From assembly GCF_029853675.1 (NCBI RefSeq), contig NZ_CP122539.1:667001-731000 (forward strand): DNA of 64,000 nucleotides, given 5' to 3'. The notes under the pieces are model-generated. The model made no database searches. It had not been told where the DNA came from and saw nothing but the letters and a program-made list of their open reading frames with translations. The position numbers and the translations under genes were made by a program. Shown here piece after piece: positions 39,949 through 49,366 of this stretch. The number at the start of each line of letters is the position of its first letter. Position 1 is the first letter of the stretch. This DNA is from Tenacibaculum tangerinum (lineage in GTDB: Bacteria; Bacteroidota; Bacteroidia; Flavobacteriales; Flavobacteriaceae).

Positions 39949-41415
39949 TTATAATAAAAACCAATCGGCTACTAACTGTTTTTCAATAGGTTCTACCGTT
40001 TTATGTATATAATCGTTTTTAGACATGTCGTACTGATAATCTTTAGACCATTCTTCAATATTGCTTGCTAATGTTTGTAATGATTCACAGATAAATTGTA
40101 CTTCTTCATTTGTTATTGTTGGATGTACCGATAAACGTATCCAGCCTGGTTTTTCTGTGTTACAGCCTTCTAAAATCTGTCCTTTTATTTCATTCGATCT
40201 TATTTGATCTACGTTTAGTAAGAAATGTCCATAGGTTCCAGCACAAGAACATCCGCCTCTTGTTTGAATTCCGAATCGATCGTTTAATAATTTCACTACA
40301 AGGTTGAAATGATATTTTTCAAAGTAGAAAGAAAAAATACTCAAACGGTCTTTATGATTCGGAGCTAATATTTTAACTCCCTCTAAATTTTCTAAACAAT
40401 TAAAAATGATTGGGTTGATTTCGTCTTCGCGTTCTTTTATCTTATCGGTCCCCATTTGGTCTTTTACCTGAATACACAAGGCTATTTTAATCGTTTGTAA
40501 GAAAGCAGGTGTACCACCATCTTCACGCGTTTCTACATCATCAAAATAGTCGTGTTGCCCCCAGGGATTTGTGTAGCTAACGGTACCACCTCCGGGGTTA
40601 TCAGGCACCATGTTTTTATACAATTTTTTATTAAAAATCAATACTCCAGAGCTCCCTGGGCCTCCTAAAAACTTATGTGGAGAAAAGAAAATAGCATCTA
40701 AATACTCGTCTTTTTTTTCTGGGTGCATATCAATATCAACATAGGGTGCAGAACAGGCAAAATCAACAAAGCACAAACCTCCATACCTATGAATTAAGGA
40801 AGCTACTTTATGATAATCTGTTTTGATTCCTGTTACATTAGATCCTGCTACTATAGAAGCTATTTTAATAGGTCTGTCTAAGTATTTCTGTATCGTTTCC
40901 TCAAACTTTTTTAAACATACCAAGCCTTCGTCATTACACGGAACAACTTCTACATCTGCAATGGTTTCAATCCACGATGTTTGATTTGAGTGATGTTCCA
41001 TATGACTTACAAAAACAATAGGTCTTTTTTCATCTGGTACCTGTGTGTTCTCCTTTAAATTTTCACTTACTTTTAAACCTAAAATACGCTGAAATTTATT
41101 TACCACCCCTGTCATACCAGAGCCTTGAGTAATTAGCACATCGTTAGAAGATGCGTTTACATGTCGTTTAATGATATTTCTTGCCTCACGATACGCCAAT
41201 GTCATCGCCGCTCCTGATGTTGAAGTTTCTGTATGTGTATTGGCTACGAAAGGTCCAAACTTATGCAAAAGTTGTTCTTCTATGGGGCGATATAGTCTTC
41301 CGCTTGCTGTCCAGTCTGTATAAATCATTTTCTTTTCACCATAGGGTGTTTGAAAAGTTTGATCGATACCTACAATATTTTTTCTAAAAGTATCAAAATA
41401 CTGCTCTAAATCCAT
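39949..41415 (-). CDS. Class V aminotransferase-fold PLP enzyme (cysteine desulfurase-like)
   Basis: The 488-residue protein has YTDWTASGRLYRPIEE, NTHTETSTSGAAMTLAYREA, FVSHMEHHSNQTSW, SNVTGIKTD and FFSPHKFLGGPGSSGV, with the PLP-binding lysine in SPHKF. RGGCSCAGTYG follows. It differs from IscS/SufS by its long N-terminus and insertions, and matches the longer class V enzymes of Bacteroidetes annotated as aminotransferases. The reaction is not decided. Pairing with an M14 peptidase suggests amino-acid or peptide catabolism. Confidence 0.88.
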   Translation of the reverse strand: MDLEQYFDTFRKNIVGIDQTFQTPYGEKKMIYTDWTASGRLYRPIEEQLLHKFGPFVANTHTETSTSGAAMTLAYREARNIIKRHVNASSNDVLITQGSGMTGVVNKFQRILGLKVSENLKENTQVPDEKRPIVFVSHMEHHSNQTSWIETIADVEVVPCNDEGLVCLKKFEETIQKYLDRPIKIASIVAGSNVTGIKTDYHKVASLIHRYGGLCFVDFACSAPYVDIDMHPEKKDEYLDAIFFSPHKFLGGPGSSGVLIFNKKLYKNMVPDNPGGGTVSYTNPWGQHDYFDDVETREDGGTPAFLQTIKIALCIQVKDQMGTDKIKEREDEINPIIFNCLENLEGVKILAPNHKDRLSIFSFYFEKYHFNLVVKLLNDRFGIQTRGGCSCAGTYGHFLLNVDQIRSNEIKGQILEGCNTEKPGWIRLSVHPTITNEEVQFICESLQTLASNIEEWSKDYQYDMSKNDYIHKTVEPIEKQLVADWFLL

Positions 41416-41879
41416 GTTTAAAATCTATAGTTGTTTGTTATGTTTTGTAAAATTAGTAGTATACTACTAGTTAGCCTAAAATACATATAATATTAACGTA
41501 TTTATAACACTTTGTAAAAGTCTAAATTTACCTCCTACTAAAACAGTATTTTAAAAAAATTGAAACTCTGTAAAACTGAATCTATAAAATTATTCGTTGT
41601 TCTACTAGTAGGTATATAAATATATCTTGATTTTACATCAGCTTGTATAGAAAAATTAAAAAAGCAATATGTAAACCAGCACCAATTGAAGGTTCGCATC
41701 CTAAAAAGTGAAAATCGTTATGTTACTTTACACCTAATAAGATGGTATTGGTTCTTCTATAAATACCCATCTTTACTCCTTCTGTTAGGCTGATTTGTAA
41801 ATTTTCTAGGTTAAACCAAAGCAGTGACTCACATGGTCAAAACGTTTTAGCTCAACATTCTATTTTTAATTTTAAAGAA
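41416..41879. other. Non-coding region with palindromes and a possible gene relic
   Basis: TAGTAGTATACTACTA (41454-41469) is a perfect 16-bp palindrome 39 bases upstream of the PLP gene, and CTACTAGTAG (41602-41611) is a shorter relative. Further right, the minus strand over roughly 41640-41830 reads, with stops and a frame change, like fragments of a coding sequence (for example LQISLTEGVKMGIYRRTNTI). No intact gene is present. Confidence 0.45.
41454..41469. promoter_or_regulatory. Palindromic operator candidate upstream of the PLP/M14 operon
   Basis: The perfect palindrome TAGTAGTATACTACTA sits at -39 relative to the start codon of the PLP enzyme gene, where a dimeric regulator could control it. 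A shortened copy lies at 41602-41611. Confidence 0.4.
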
Positions 41880-43274
41880 CTATTGTATTATTTGTTGTAT
41901 TTCGGCAATAAATCTTTCGGCTAAAGCATCTGCATTTTCTTGACTCGTACTTTCGGTATAGATTCTAATAATAGGCTCTGTATTCGATTTACGTAGGTGT
42001 ACCCATTCTTCAGCAAAATCAATTTTTACACCATCAATAGTATTCACCTCTTCATTTTTATAGGTATTAGCCATGGTTTCTAAGATCTTGTCGACATCAA
42101 TTTGTGGTGTTAACTGGATTTTATTCTTACTCATAAAGTAGCTAGGATACGAATCTCTTAACTCTTTACAAGACATTTTTTTATGTGCCAAATGTGATAA
42201 GAATAAGGCAACTCCAACTAGCGAATCACGTCCGTAGTGAGATGCAGGGTAAATAATTCCTCCGTTACCCTCTCCTCCTATCACGGTATCGGTATCTTTC
42301 ATCATTTGTACTACATTCACTTCTCCAACAGCACTAGCGGTATAAGTTCCTCCATGTTTTTCAGTAACATCACGTAATGCTCTTGAAGAAGATAGGTTAG
42401 AAACTGTATTTCCCCCTCCTAACTGTCCTAATACATAATCGGCACAAGCTACTAAGGTATATTCTTCACCAAACATCGATCCGTCTTCAGAAATTAAGGC
42501 CAAACGGTCTACATCAGGATCTACCACAATACCCAAATCGGCTTTTTTCTTAACTACTAATTCAGAAATATCGGTTAAATGCTCTTTTAAAGGTTCAGGA
42601 TTGTGCGGAAAGTGGCCGTTGGGTTCACAATACAGCTCTATACACTTAACGCCTAACTCTTTTAGTAGCGCAGGTATGGCAATTCCTCCTGTAGAATTTA
42701 CACCGTCTACCACTACTTTAAATTTTGCTTTTTTAATCGCTTTTTTATCAACCAAATCAAGTTTTAAAACTTCTTTGATATGTTTTTTAATGTAGTTTTT
42801 CTTTTTTCTATAAGAACCCAAATCATCTACTTCAGCAAACTCAATAGTGGCATCGTTTTCAGCAATTTTCAAAATTTCAGCTCCGTCTTCACCATTTAAA
42901 AATTCTCCTTTTTCGTTTAAGAGTTTCAATGCATTCCACTGTTTTGGATTATGAGAAGCGGTTAAAATAATACCTCCGTCTGCTTTTTCAAGTGGCACAG
43001 CTACTTCAACAGTAGGTGTTGTAGATAAGCCTAAATCGACTACATTAATTCCTAAACCAACTAAGGTGTTTACTACTAAGTTACTTATCATTTTACCCGA
43101 AATACGAGCATCTCTACCAATTATAATGGTTATTTTATCTTTTTGGGAGTTTTTATTTTTTATAAATGTACCGTAAGCTGCTGCGAATTTTACAGCATCT
43201 ATTGGGGTTAAATTATCCCCTGTGTTTCCGCCTATGGTACCTCGAATACCTGATATCGATTTAATAAGTGTCAT
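41880..43274 (-). CDS. glmM: Phosphoglucosamine mutase GlmM
   Basis: This 464-residue alpha-D-phosphohexomutase has ILTASHNPKQWNALK with the phosphorylated serine, VDPDVDRLALI for magnesium, GEGNGGIIYP for the sugar and RKSNTEPIIRIYTE for the phosphate. It interconverts glucosamine 6- and 1-phosphate for UDP-GlcNAc synthesis. Bacteroidetes often have this single archaeal-like form, so a phosphomannomutase role is the alternative. A TATATTTG promoter box lies on the minus strand at 43299-43292, directly upstream. Confidence 0.85.
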   Translation of the reverse strand: MTLIKSISGIRGTIGGNTGDNLTPIDAVKFAAAYGTFIKNKNSQKDKITIIIGRDARISGKMISNLVVNTLVGLGINVVDLGLSTTPTVEVAVPLEKADGGIILTASHNPKQWNALKLLNEKGEFLNGEDGAEILKIAENDATIEFAEVDDLGSYRKKKNYIKKHIKEVLKLDLVDKKAIKKAKFKVVVDGVNSTGGIAIPALLKELGVKCIELYCEPNGHFPHNPEPLKEHLTDISELVVKKKADLGIVVDPDVDRLALISEDGSMFGEEYTLVACADYVLGQLGGGNTVSNLSSSRALRDVTEKHGGTYTASAVGEVNVVQMMKDTDTVIGGEGNGGIIYPASHYGRDSLVGVALFLSHLAHKKMSCKELRDSYPSYFMSKNKIQLTPQIDVDKILETMANTYKNEEVNTIDGVKIDFAEEWVHLRKSNTEPIIRIYTESTSQENADALAERFIAEIQQIIQ

Positions 43275-43291
43275 ATTCTTTTATTTGATAG

Positions 43292-43299
43292 CAAATATA
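43292..43299 (-). promoter_or_regulatory. Promoter -7 box of glmM
   Basis: The minus strand reads TATATTTG followed by C, an exact TAnnTTTG match, 18 bases upstream of the ATG. Confidence 0.6.
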
Positions 43300-43368
43300 A
43301 AGTTATTTAAGAAAGTATCCTTTAAAAATTGAATGCTTTAAAGTTACTAGTAGCTGTATTAAAGGAAA

Positions 43369-43405
43369 AAAAACCGTTAAGCTTTATAGACTTAACGGTT
43401 TTTGA
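43369..43405 (-). terminator. Terminator of rpsA
   Basis: AAAAACCGTTAAG (43369-43381) and CTTAACGGTTTTT (43391-43403) form a perfect 13-bp stem. In the minus direction it is followed by a T run (A run at 43366-43373), so it terminates the rpsA transcript. Confidence 0.88.
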
Positions 43406-43425
43406 TTTTTAAGAAGTGATTAGGA

Positions 43426-45195
43426 TTATTTTCCTTCCATTTTCTTCTTTAACTCAGCTAATCCACCGATATCTCCTAAAGTAGTTTTTTCTACTTCTTG
43501 AGCTTTAGCAGCAGCAGCTTTGATGTTCTTTTGTTCTTCTTCTCTAAAGATAGAAGTATGAGAAACTACGATTCTGCGGTATTCTTTACTAAACTCAGTT
43601 ACTTGAAACTTAACTTCGTCTCCTTTAGCTAATTTACCTCCGTCTTCTTTTTCTAAGAAACGAGTTGGAGCGAACGCTTCAACACCATCAGCAAATACTA
43701 CAGTAGCACCTTTATCATTCTTCTCTTTGATAGTACCTTCGTGAATAGATCCGATTGAATAAGTGTCTTCATGAGCATCCCAAGGGTTGTCTTGAGTTTG
43801 CTTGTGACCTAAGTTCAATTTACGGTTCTCTACATCTAATTCTAATACTTGAACTTCTAATTGGTCACCTACAGTTACGAAATCTGATGGGTGCTTAATT
43901 TTCTTAGTCCAAGATAAATCAGAGATATATACCAATCCGTCAATACCTTCTTCTAACTCTACGAATACACCAAAGTTAGTGTAGTTACGTACCGTACCAG
44001 TGTGTTTAGAACCTACTGGGTATTTAGAAGTAATATCTGTCCATGGATCTGGGTGTAATTGCTTCATACCTAATGACATTTTACGCTCTTCGCGGTCTAA
44101 TGTTAAGATTTGAGCTTCTACTTCATCACCAACTTTTACGAAATCTTGTGCAGAACGTAAGTGTGTTGACCATGACATTTCAGATACGTGGATTAATCCT
44201 TCTACTCCTTCTTCAACCTCTACAAAGGCACCATAATCAGCTAAAACAACTACTTTACCTTTTACTTTATCACCAACTTTTAAATCAGAATTTAAAGCTT
44301 CCCATGGGTGAGCAGATAATTGTTTTAATCCTAATTGAATTCTAGACTTGTTATCATCAAAGTCTAAGATTACTACGTTTAATTTTTGATCTAATTCAAC
44401 AACTTCGTTCGGGTGGTTGATACGAGACCAAGATAAATCAGTAATGTGAATTAATCCGTCAACACCTCCTAAGTCAACAAATACACCGTACGAAGTAATG
44501 TTTTTAACTACACCTTCTAGTACTTGTCCTTTTTCTAATTGACCGATAATTTCACGTTTTTGATCTTCTAAATCAGCTTCGATTAATGCTTTATGAGATA
44601 CGACTACGTTCTTAAATTCGTGGTTAATTTTCACCACTTTGAATTCCATAGTTTTTTCTACATATTGATCGTAGTCACGGATAGGCTTCACATCGATTTG
44701 AGAACCTGGTAAGAATGCTTCAATACCAAATACGTCAACGATCATACCTCCACGAGTTCTACACTTCACAAAACCGTTAACGATTTCACCAGTTTCGTGT
44801 GCGTTGTTTACACGATCCCAAGCTTTGATTACACGTGCTTTTTTGTGAGATAATACCAATTGACCTGAAGCGTCTTCTCTTTTGTCAACCAATACTTCTA
44901 CTTTGTCTCCAACAGCTAAATTTGGGTTGTAACGGAATTCGTTTAACGAAATTACACCTTCCGACTTAGAGTTGATGTCGATAATTGCATCACGATCGGT
45001 AATACGTACTACTTCACCTTCGATAACATCGCGCTCGTTTACGAACCCTACCGTACCTTCTAAGGCTTTTTCAAATTCTTGTAATTTAGACTCATCAACT
45101 TCATCAATACCTTCTTCGTATTTATGCCAGTTAAAAGTTGCTAAAAATTGTGCTGGATTTACAGCTTCTGCTGTGTTTTTTGTTTCTTCAGACAT
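43426..45195 (-). CDS. rpsA: 30S ribosomal protein S1
   Basis: The 589-residue protein consists of repeated S1 (OB-fold) RNA-binding domains. Examples are the VVKNITSYGVFVDLGGVDGLIHITDLSW, VVVLADYGAFVEVEEGVEGL and TVRNYTNFGVFVELEEGIDG repeats (each about 85 residues apart) between residues 55 and 545. A short acidic N-terminal region and charged C-terminus complete it. S1 unfolds and delivers mRNA to the 30S subunit. Bacteroidetes rarely use Shine-Dalgarno pairing, so S1 is likely central to initiation here. It is transcribed from a strong box at 45327-45320 with a leader of about 120 bases. Confidence 0.96.
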   Translation of the reverse strand: MSEETKNTAEAVNPAQFLATFNWHKYEEGIDEVDESKLQEFEKALEGTVGFVNERDVIEGEVVRITDRDAIIDINSKSEGVISLNEFRYNPNLAVGDKVEVLVDKREDASGQLVLSHKKARVIKAWDRVNNAHETGEIVNGFVKCRTRGGMIVDVFGIEAFLPGSQIDVKPIRDYDQYVEKTMEFKVVKINHEFKNVVVSHKALIEADLEDQKREIIGQLEKGQVLEGVVKNITSYGVFVDLGGVDGLIHITDLSWSRINHPNEVVELDQKLNVVILDFDDNKSRIQLGLKQLSAHPWEALNSDLKVGDKVKGKVVVLADYGAFVEVEEGVEGLIHVSEMSWSTHLRSAQDFVKVGDEVEAQILTLDREERKMSLGMKQLHPDPWTDITSKYPVGSKHTGTVRNYTNFGVFVELEEGIDGLVYISDLSWTKKIKHPSDFVTVGDQLEVQVLELDVENRKLNLGHKQTQDNPWDAHEDTYSIGSIHEGTIKEKNDKGATVVFADGVEAFAPTRFLEKEDGGKLAKGDEVKFQVTEFSKEYRRIVVSHTSIFREEEQKNIKAAAAKAQEVEKTTLGDIGGLAELKKKMEGK

Positions 45196-45319
45196 GTCTG
45201 AAATAAATATTTGTATCTTTTTGTTAATCAGATTTTTAACGACACTAACGCCAAGAGAAATTAAACTTGATAATTATTATTTTACACCTTTTTTAAATCT
45301 GTACTCGTAAAAAGGCGTG

Positions 45320-45327
45320 CAAATTTA
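45320..45327 (-). promoter_or_regulatory. Promoter -7 box of rpsA
   Basis: The minus strand reads TAAATTTG followed by C, an exact match. The 5' leader of about 118 bases before the ATG could hold an autoregulatory structure. Confidence 0.6.
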
Positions 45328-45445
45328 CGAATATTTCTTAAAATAACCTAAAATGTTTTGATTTTAAGTGGGTTATATTTTATACATAAAATATGTTAAT
45401 GATTATCTTAAAATAAATAAATAAAAATATATGATTAATATTTCT

Positions 45446-45453
45446 CAATTTTG
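45446..45453 (+). promoter_or_regulatory. Candidate -7 box of icd
   Basis: CAATTTTG matches TAnnTTTG at seven of eight positions and lies 27 bases before the ATG. Confidence 0.4.
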
Positions 45454-45480
45454 TAACTGAAAATGATAAAATAAAGAAAT

Positions 45481-46992
45481 ATGAGCATTCAACTAAAAGA
45501 AAAACAAGAAATTACAGAAAGCACAATGACTCCTGTAAAAATTGCCATCGCCAACGGTGATGGTATTGGTCCAGAAATAATGAAAGCAACATTGCGAATA
45601 ATGGAAGCTGCTGGAGCTAGAATTGAACCCGAATTTATAGAACTTGGAAAAAAAGTATACTCATCTGGTAACACCTCTGGTATAACCAATGATGCTTGGG
45701 ATGTTATTAAAAAAAATAAGATCATTTTAAAAGCTCCTATTACTACTCCTCAAGGAAAGGGTTATAAAAGTTTGAATGTAACTTTACGCAAATCATTAGG
45801 TTTGTTTGCTAATGTTAGACCTGTACAAGCATTGTCTCCTTATGTACAAACACATTTTCCTAATTTAGATGTTGTTATTATTAGAGAAAATGAAGAAGAC
45901 TTATACGCAGGAATAGAACACAGACAAACTCAAGATGTTTATCAATGTTTAAAATTAATTACAAGACCAGGCTGTGAACGCATTATTAGATATGCTTTTG
46001 AGTATGCCAAAGCTTTTGGTAGAAAAAAAGTCACATGCATGGTTAAAGACAATATTATGAAAATCACTGATGGTTTGTTTCATCAAGTGTTTGATGAAAT
46101 AGCCAATGAGTATCCTGAAATAGAGAATAATACACAAATTATTGACATAGGATCTGCTCATTTAGCTGCCAAACCAGAAAAATATGATGTAATCGTAACA
46201 ACAAATCTTTACGGTGATATTATTTCAGATATTGCAGCGGAAATTGGTGGCTCGGTTGGCATGTGCGGTTCAGCAAATATTGGAAGTAAAGTTGCTATGT
46301 TTGAAGCCATTCATGGCTCTGCACCAGATATTGCAGGAAAAGGTATCGCTAATCCTTCAGGTTTAATTAATGCTTCTATCTCAATGCTATCTTACATAGG
46401 GCAAACTAACGTAGCCGACACAATTAAAAATGCATGGTTAACCACCTTAGAACAAGGGTATCATACTGCCGATATTTTTAATGAAACTTATAGTTTAGCA
46501 AAAGTTAGTACTGAACAATTTACTGATAAAATCATACAGAATTTGGGAAATAAACCTGTAAAACTACCGATAAGTAATCTTTCAAGCGGAACAGGAAATA
46601 TTAACATTCCAAACTATGTACGTAAACAACAAGAAAAAAAACTAGTGGGTGTTGATGTTTTTTTAGATTGGCAAGGAAATGATGCAAACAAACTAGGAGA
46701 GCTATTATCTGATGTAGATCTTTACAAGATGAAACTTAAAATGATTACAAATAGAGGTGTAAAAGTGTATCCAAAGGGTCTTGATGAAACTTTTTGCACC
46801 GATCACTGGAGGTGTAGATTTGTAGGTAAACAATCGCAAATTAATGGCGCATTGTCATACCAAAACATTGTTTATGAACAAGTAATTTCTTTATTATTCA
46901 AATTAAATGAAATAGGTTTTGATGTTATTAAAACAGAAAACTTATATGAGTTCGATGGAAATAGAGGATTTTCTTTGGGGCAAGGAGAATAA
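45481..46992 (+). CDS. icd: Isocitrate dehydrogenase (TMIIC-type, Thermus-like)
   Basis: The 503-residue protein has IAIANGDGIGPEIMKATLRI, LNVTLRKSLGLFANVRPVQ (isocitrate-binding arginines), VIIRENEEDLYAGIEHRQTQ, TNLYGDIISDIAAEIGGSVG and FEAIHGSAPDIAGKGIANPSG. A C-terminal extension of about 150 residues (EKKLVGVDVFLDWQGND...) is the hallmark of the Thermus-like subfamily. It decarboxylates isocitrate to 2-oxoglutarate in the TCA cycle, probably with NADP. It is divergent from rpsA. Confidence 0.93.
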   Translation: MSIQLKEKQEITESTMTPVKIAIANGDGIGPEIMKATLRIMEAAGARIEPEFIELGKKVYSSGNTSGITNDAWDVIKKNKIILKAPITTPQGKGYKSLNVTLRKSLGLFANVRPVQALSPYVQTHFPNLDVVIIRENEEDLYAGIEHRQTQDVYQCLKLITRPGCERIIRYAFEYAKAFGRKKVTCMVKDNIMKITDGLFHQVFDEIANEYPEIENNTQIIDIGSAHLAAKPEKYDVIVTTNLYGDIISDIAAEIGGSVGMCGSANIGSKVAMFEAIHGSAPDIAGKGIANPSGLINASISMLSYIGQTNVADTIKNAWLTTLEQGYHTADIFNETYSLAKVSTEQFTDKIIQNLGNKPVKLPISNLSSGTGNINIPNYVRKQQEKKLVGVDVFLDWQGNDANKLGELLSDVDLYKMKLKMITNRGVKVYPKGLDETFCTDHWRCRFVGKQSQINGALSYQNIVYEQVISLLFKLNEIGFDVIKTENLYEFDGNRGFSLGQGE

Positions 46993-47315
46993 AGCCTAGT
47001 AAATTTTTAGTTACCCGTTGTGCATTTTAACAATACTGATTTTAACATTCTTAATCTTCCTGCCAAAAAATAAAGTTGTTAATTTACGTTCCCTGTTTTC
47101 TCTTAATTAGTGAAGCACAACGGGTAAATTTAATGTTTTTATTGACGTTACTTCACGTCATTACCGTTTATCCTGATATTCGTGTAGAACTTATCGGTGT
47201 TGTGTAAGATTTGTTGCAGAAAATGTTCGAGCAACATTTATATTGTAACCTAAATACAGCAATAGAAATAACGTAAGATTAGAAATTGGCTTATACGTAT
47301 ATTAGAAAATTCTTT
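46993..47315. other. Non-coding region with a 117-base inverted-repeat element
   Basis: TTACCCGTTGTGC (47011-47023) and GCACAACGGGTAA (47115-47127) are perfect 13-bp inverted repeats around about 91 bases without a coding frame. The remainder to 47315 is unremarkable apart from a small ACGT-CACGTCA-like repeat near 47150. The boundary motif CGTTGTGC recurs between accessory genes of flavobacteria, from memory. Confidence 0.5.
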
Positions 47316-47768
47316 TTATTCCACCAGTATTTTGTAAATTCCTGTTTGACTGTCTAATTCAAATTCTGAATCTGTTAGAGTGATTTCATTATAATCTGTA
47401 TGACTACAACAATCTTCTATTCTTTCGGCATCAATATAAAAATTAAAAATAGGATTTTCGGAGATGTATATTCTCAAATTTACTATTTCAGTTTTCCAAC
47501 CAATTGAACCGATTTGAATTAAGTTAATATTGTTTTCAGAAATAAAAGAAAATTCTACGGAATCATTATCGTTCAAAGTATCCGTTATTTTGATGTCGTT
47601 AGCATCAAAAGTTCCGTTTGTAAATAAATTCTCCCCACTTTCTTTATCTACAATTTCAAAATAAAATGCTTCCGGTGGTGTAAAACAAGATTGGTTACAT
47701 TCATCATCTTGTTTACAGCCTTGAAATAGTATGATAAATAGCACTAGTAATAAACTATTTTTTTTCAT
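47316..47768 (-). CDS. Small hypothetical lipoprotein (150 residues)
   Basis: It has a type II signal MKKNSLLLVLFIILFQGC with the lipobox cysteine at about residue 18. The mature domain begins KQDDECNQSCFTPPEAFYFE and is beta-rich, with an internal pair of cysteines (DCCSH). No named family was recognised. It is isolated next to the inverted-repeat element, in a short accessory patch, and is probably surface- or periplasm-exposed. Confidence 0.78.
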   Translation of the reverse strand: MKKNSLLLVLFIILFQGCKQDDECNQSCFTPPEAFYFEIVDKESGENLFTNGTFDANDIKITDTLNDNDSVEFSFISENNINLIQIGSIGWKTEIVNLRIYISENPIFNFYIDAERIEDCCSHTDYNEITLTDSEFELDSQTGIYKILVE

Positions 47769-47890
47769 CTAGAATTTGTTTTTTTATGTAGATGGGGCTC
47801 TTTTGAAAAGGTTGCCTCTAAATGATTATTGATATTAAAACTTACTTCTATAACAAAGTTATTAGTTTTAAGTTTAAGAATAAACTACAC

Positions 47891-48505
47891 TCAATTTATC
47901 TTTTTTATTTCCACCTTAAACAACGTATCAAAAACCTCAAAAACACTTGCCGCTTCTTTTTTTCGAACTGAAATAGTGTACTCGCAGTCTAATTCCAATT
48001 GTTGCTTAATAATATCTATGTTTCGTTCTTTGATAATTCGCTGCACTTTATTCATCATATCGTATTGAAATTTTAGTTTATAATGAATATCAATCGTTTT
48101 CTCCACAATTTCAGAAGCTTCTAAGGCAAGTTGTGCAGAAGTACGATAGGCATTAATCAACCCTCCTACTCCGAGTTTAGTTCCTCCGAAATAACGCACC
48201 GAAACAATTAAAATATTGGTGACTTCGAAAGATTGTATTTGTCCGTAAATGGGTTGACCAGCAGAGTTACTGGGTTCTCCATCGTCATTGGCACGAAAAC
48301 GAATTTCTTCGGTGCCTAATTGCCACGCATAGCAATGGTGACGAGCGGTATGATGCTGTTTGCGAAGTTCTTCTAAGCGTTCTTTAATCTCTTCTTCTGA
48401 AAAAACGGGAAAAGCGTATCCGAAAAATTTACTATTTCGATCTTTAAACAGTGTTTCTCCAGAGGGTTTTGTGATGGTTTTATACGTATCTTTAATTTCA
48501 CTCAT
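47891..48505 (-). CDS. YigZ/IMPACT family protein
   Basis: The 204-residue protein has the IMPACT N-terminal domain (TARHHCYAWQLGTEEIRFRA, NDDGEPSNSAGQPIYGQI, IVSVRYFGGTKLGVGGLINAY) followed by the small ferredoxin-like C-terminal domain. The eukaryotic relative regulates the translation-stress kinase GCN2. Bacterial YigZ is ribosome/RNA-linked but its function is open. Its start overlaps the stop of the DMT transporter gene by one base, last in a five-gene operon. Confidence 0.92.
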   Translation of the reverse strand: MSEIKDTYKTITKPSGETLFKDRNSKFFGYAFPVFSEEEIKERLEELRKQHHTARHHCYAWQLGTEEIRFRANDDGEPSNSAGQPIYGQIQSFEVTNILIVSVRYFGGTKLGVGGLINAYRTSAQLALEASEIVEKTIDIHYKLKFQYDMMNKVQRIIKERNIDIIKQQLELDCEYTISVRKKEAASVFEVFDTLFKVEIKKIN

Positions 48506-49365
48506 TATGCAATAGTAACCAAAATAATTCCGAAAATTGCCAAGGCAATACCTATTTTGTTTTTTATGCTAAATTCTTCTTTAAATAAAAACAATCCGAC
48601 GATGGTAGAAACCACCACCACACCAACATTGTTGATTGTAAAGAGTGTAGAGCTTTCTACCCCTTTTGTTTGCAAGGCTTTAATTAAGAATACTATGGAG
48701 TAATAGTTAGGGATTCCTAAAGCAATACCGCCTAACACGCTTTTAAACGATAGCTTTTTTCTTGATACTAATTGTGTTCCTACCAAGATGAGTATGCCAA
48801 AGATTGCTGCAAATCCGAATAAACTTCCAGAGAAAAATGCAACATCGGTTACCTGTACAAAATTAGTTTCTACATATTTTAGTGTGGTATCTATAATTCC
48901 AGAACCTAAAAAAAGTAAAATAGGAAATAACAATCCGCCATTCGCCTTTTCTTTTTCTTCTTTTACTGACGATAAATAAACTGCTATGAGTGCTATACCA
49001 ATTCCAAAAGCTTTTAGTGGAGTGATACTTTCATGATACAATACGATTCCGAAAATGATGGGAATTACTACCGACATTTTTCCTGCCACAGAAGCTACCG
49101 ACACGCCATTTTCTTGAGCGGTACGAGCCATGACAAAGAAAATTACGATAAAAAGGAAACCTAAAAACATAGCGCCATATACCCATGGTTGTAAGGGAAT
49201 AGTAGCGAGTTTACCAAAAGTGTTGGCAGAAAACATACCTAAAACAAAAGCAACGATATAGTTAACTACAATGGCTTGTAAGGTATTTACTTTGTAAACT
49301 TCAAAATATTTAAAAATTACAAATAACGATGTCGAAAATAAGATACTGAGAAGTAAGTACGTCAT
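48505..49365 (-). CDS. EamA/DMT-type transporter
   Basis: The 286-residue protein consists of ten predicted membrane helices in two EamA repeats, ending in IKNKIGIALAIFGIILVTIA. Members export metabolites or take up nucleotide sugars, amino acids or vitamins. No substrate can be named. It lies 1 base from the HAD gene, in the ribD operon, so a flavin-related role is possible but only from position. Confidence 0.88.
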   Translation of the reverse strand: MTYLLLSILFSTSLFVIFKYFEVYKVNTLQAIVVNYIVAFVLGMFSANTFGKLATIPLQPWVYGAMFLGFLFIVIFFVMARTAQENGVSVASVAGKMSVVIPIIFGIVLYHESITPLKAFGIGIALIAVYLSSVKEEKEKANGGLLFPILLFLGSGIIDTTLKYVETNFVQVTDVAFFSGSLFGFAAIFGILILVGTQLVSRKKLSFKSVLGGIALGIPNYYSIVFLIKALQTKGVESSTLFTINNVGVVVVSTIVGLFLFKEEFSIKNKIGIALAIFGIILVTIA

Positions 49366-49366
49366 A

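Noticed and set aside
44043..44345. 100-codon plus-strand frame within rpsA
   Set aside because: Antisense to S1 repeats; leucine-rich composition results from the reverse reading of S1 codons.
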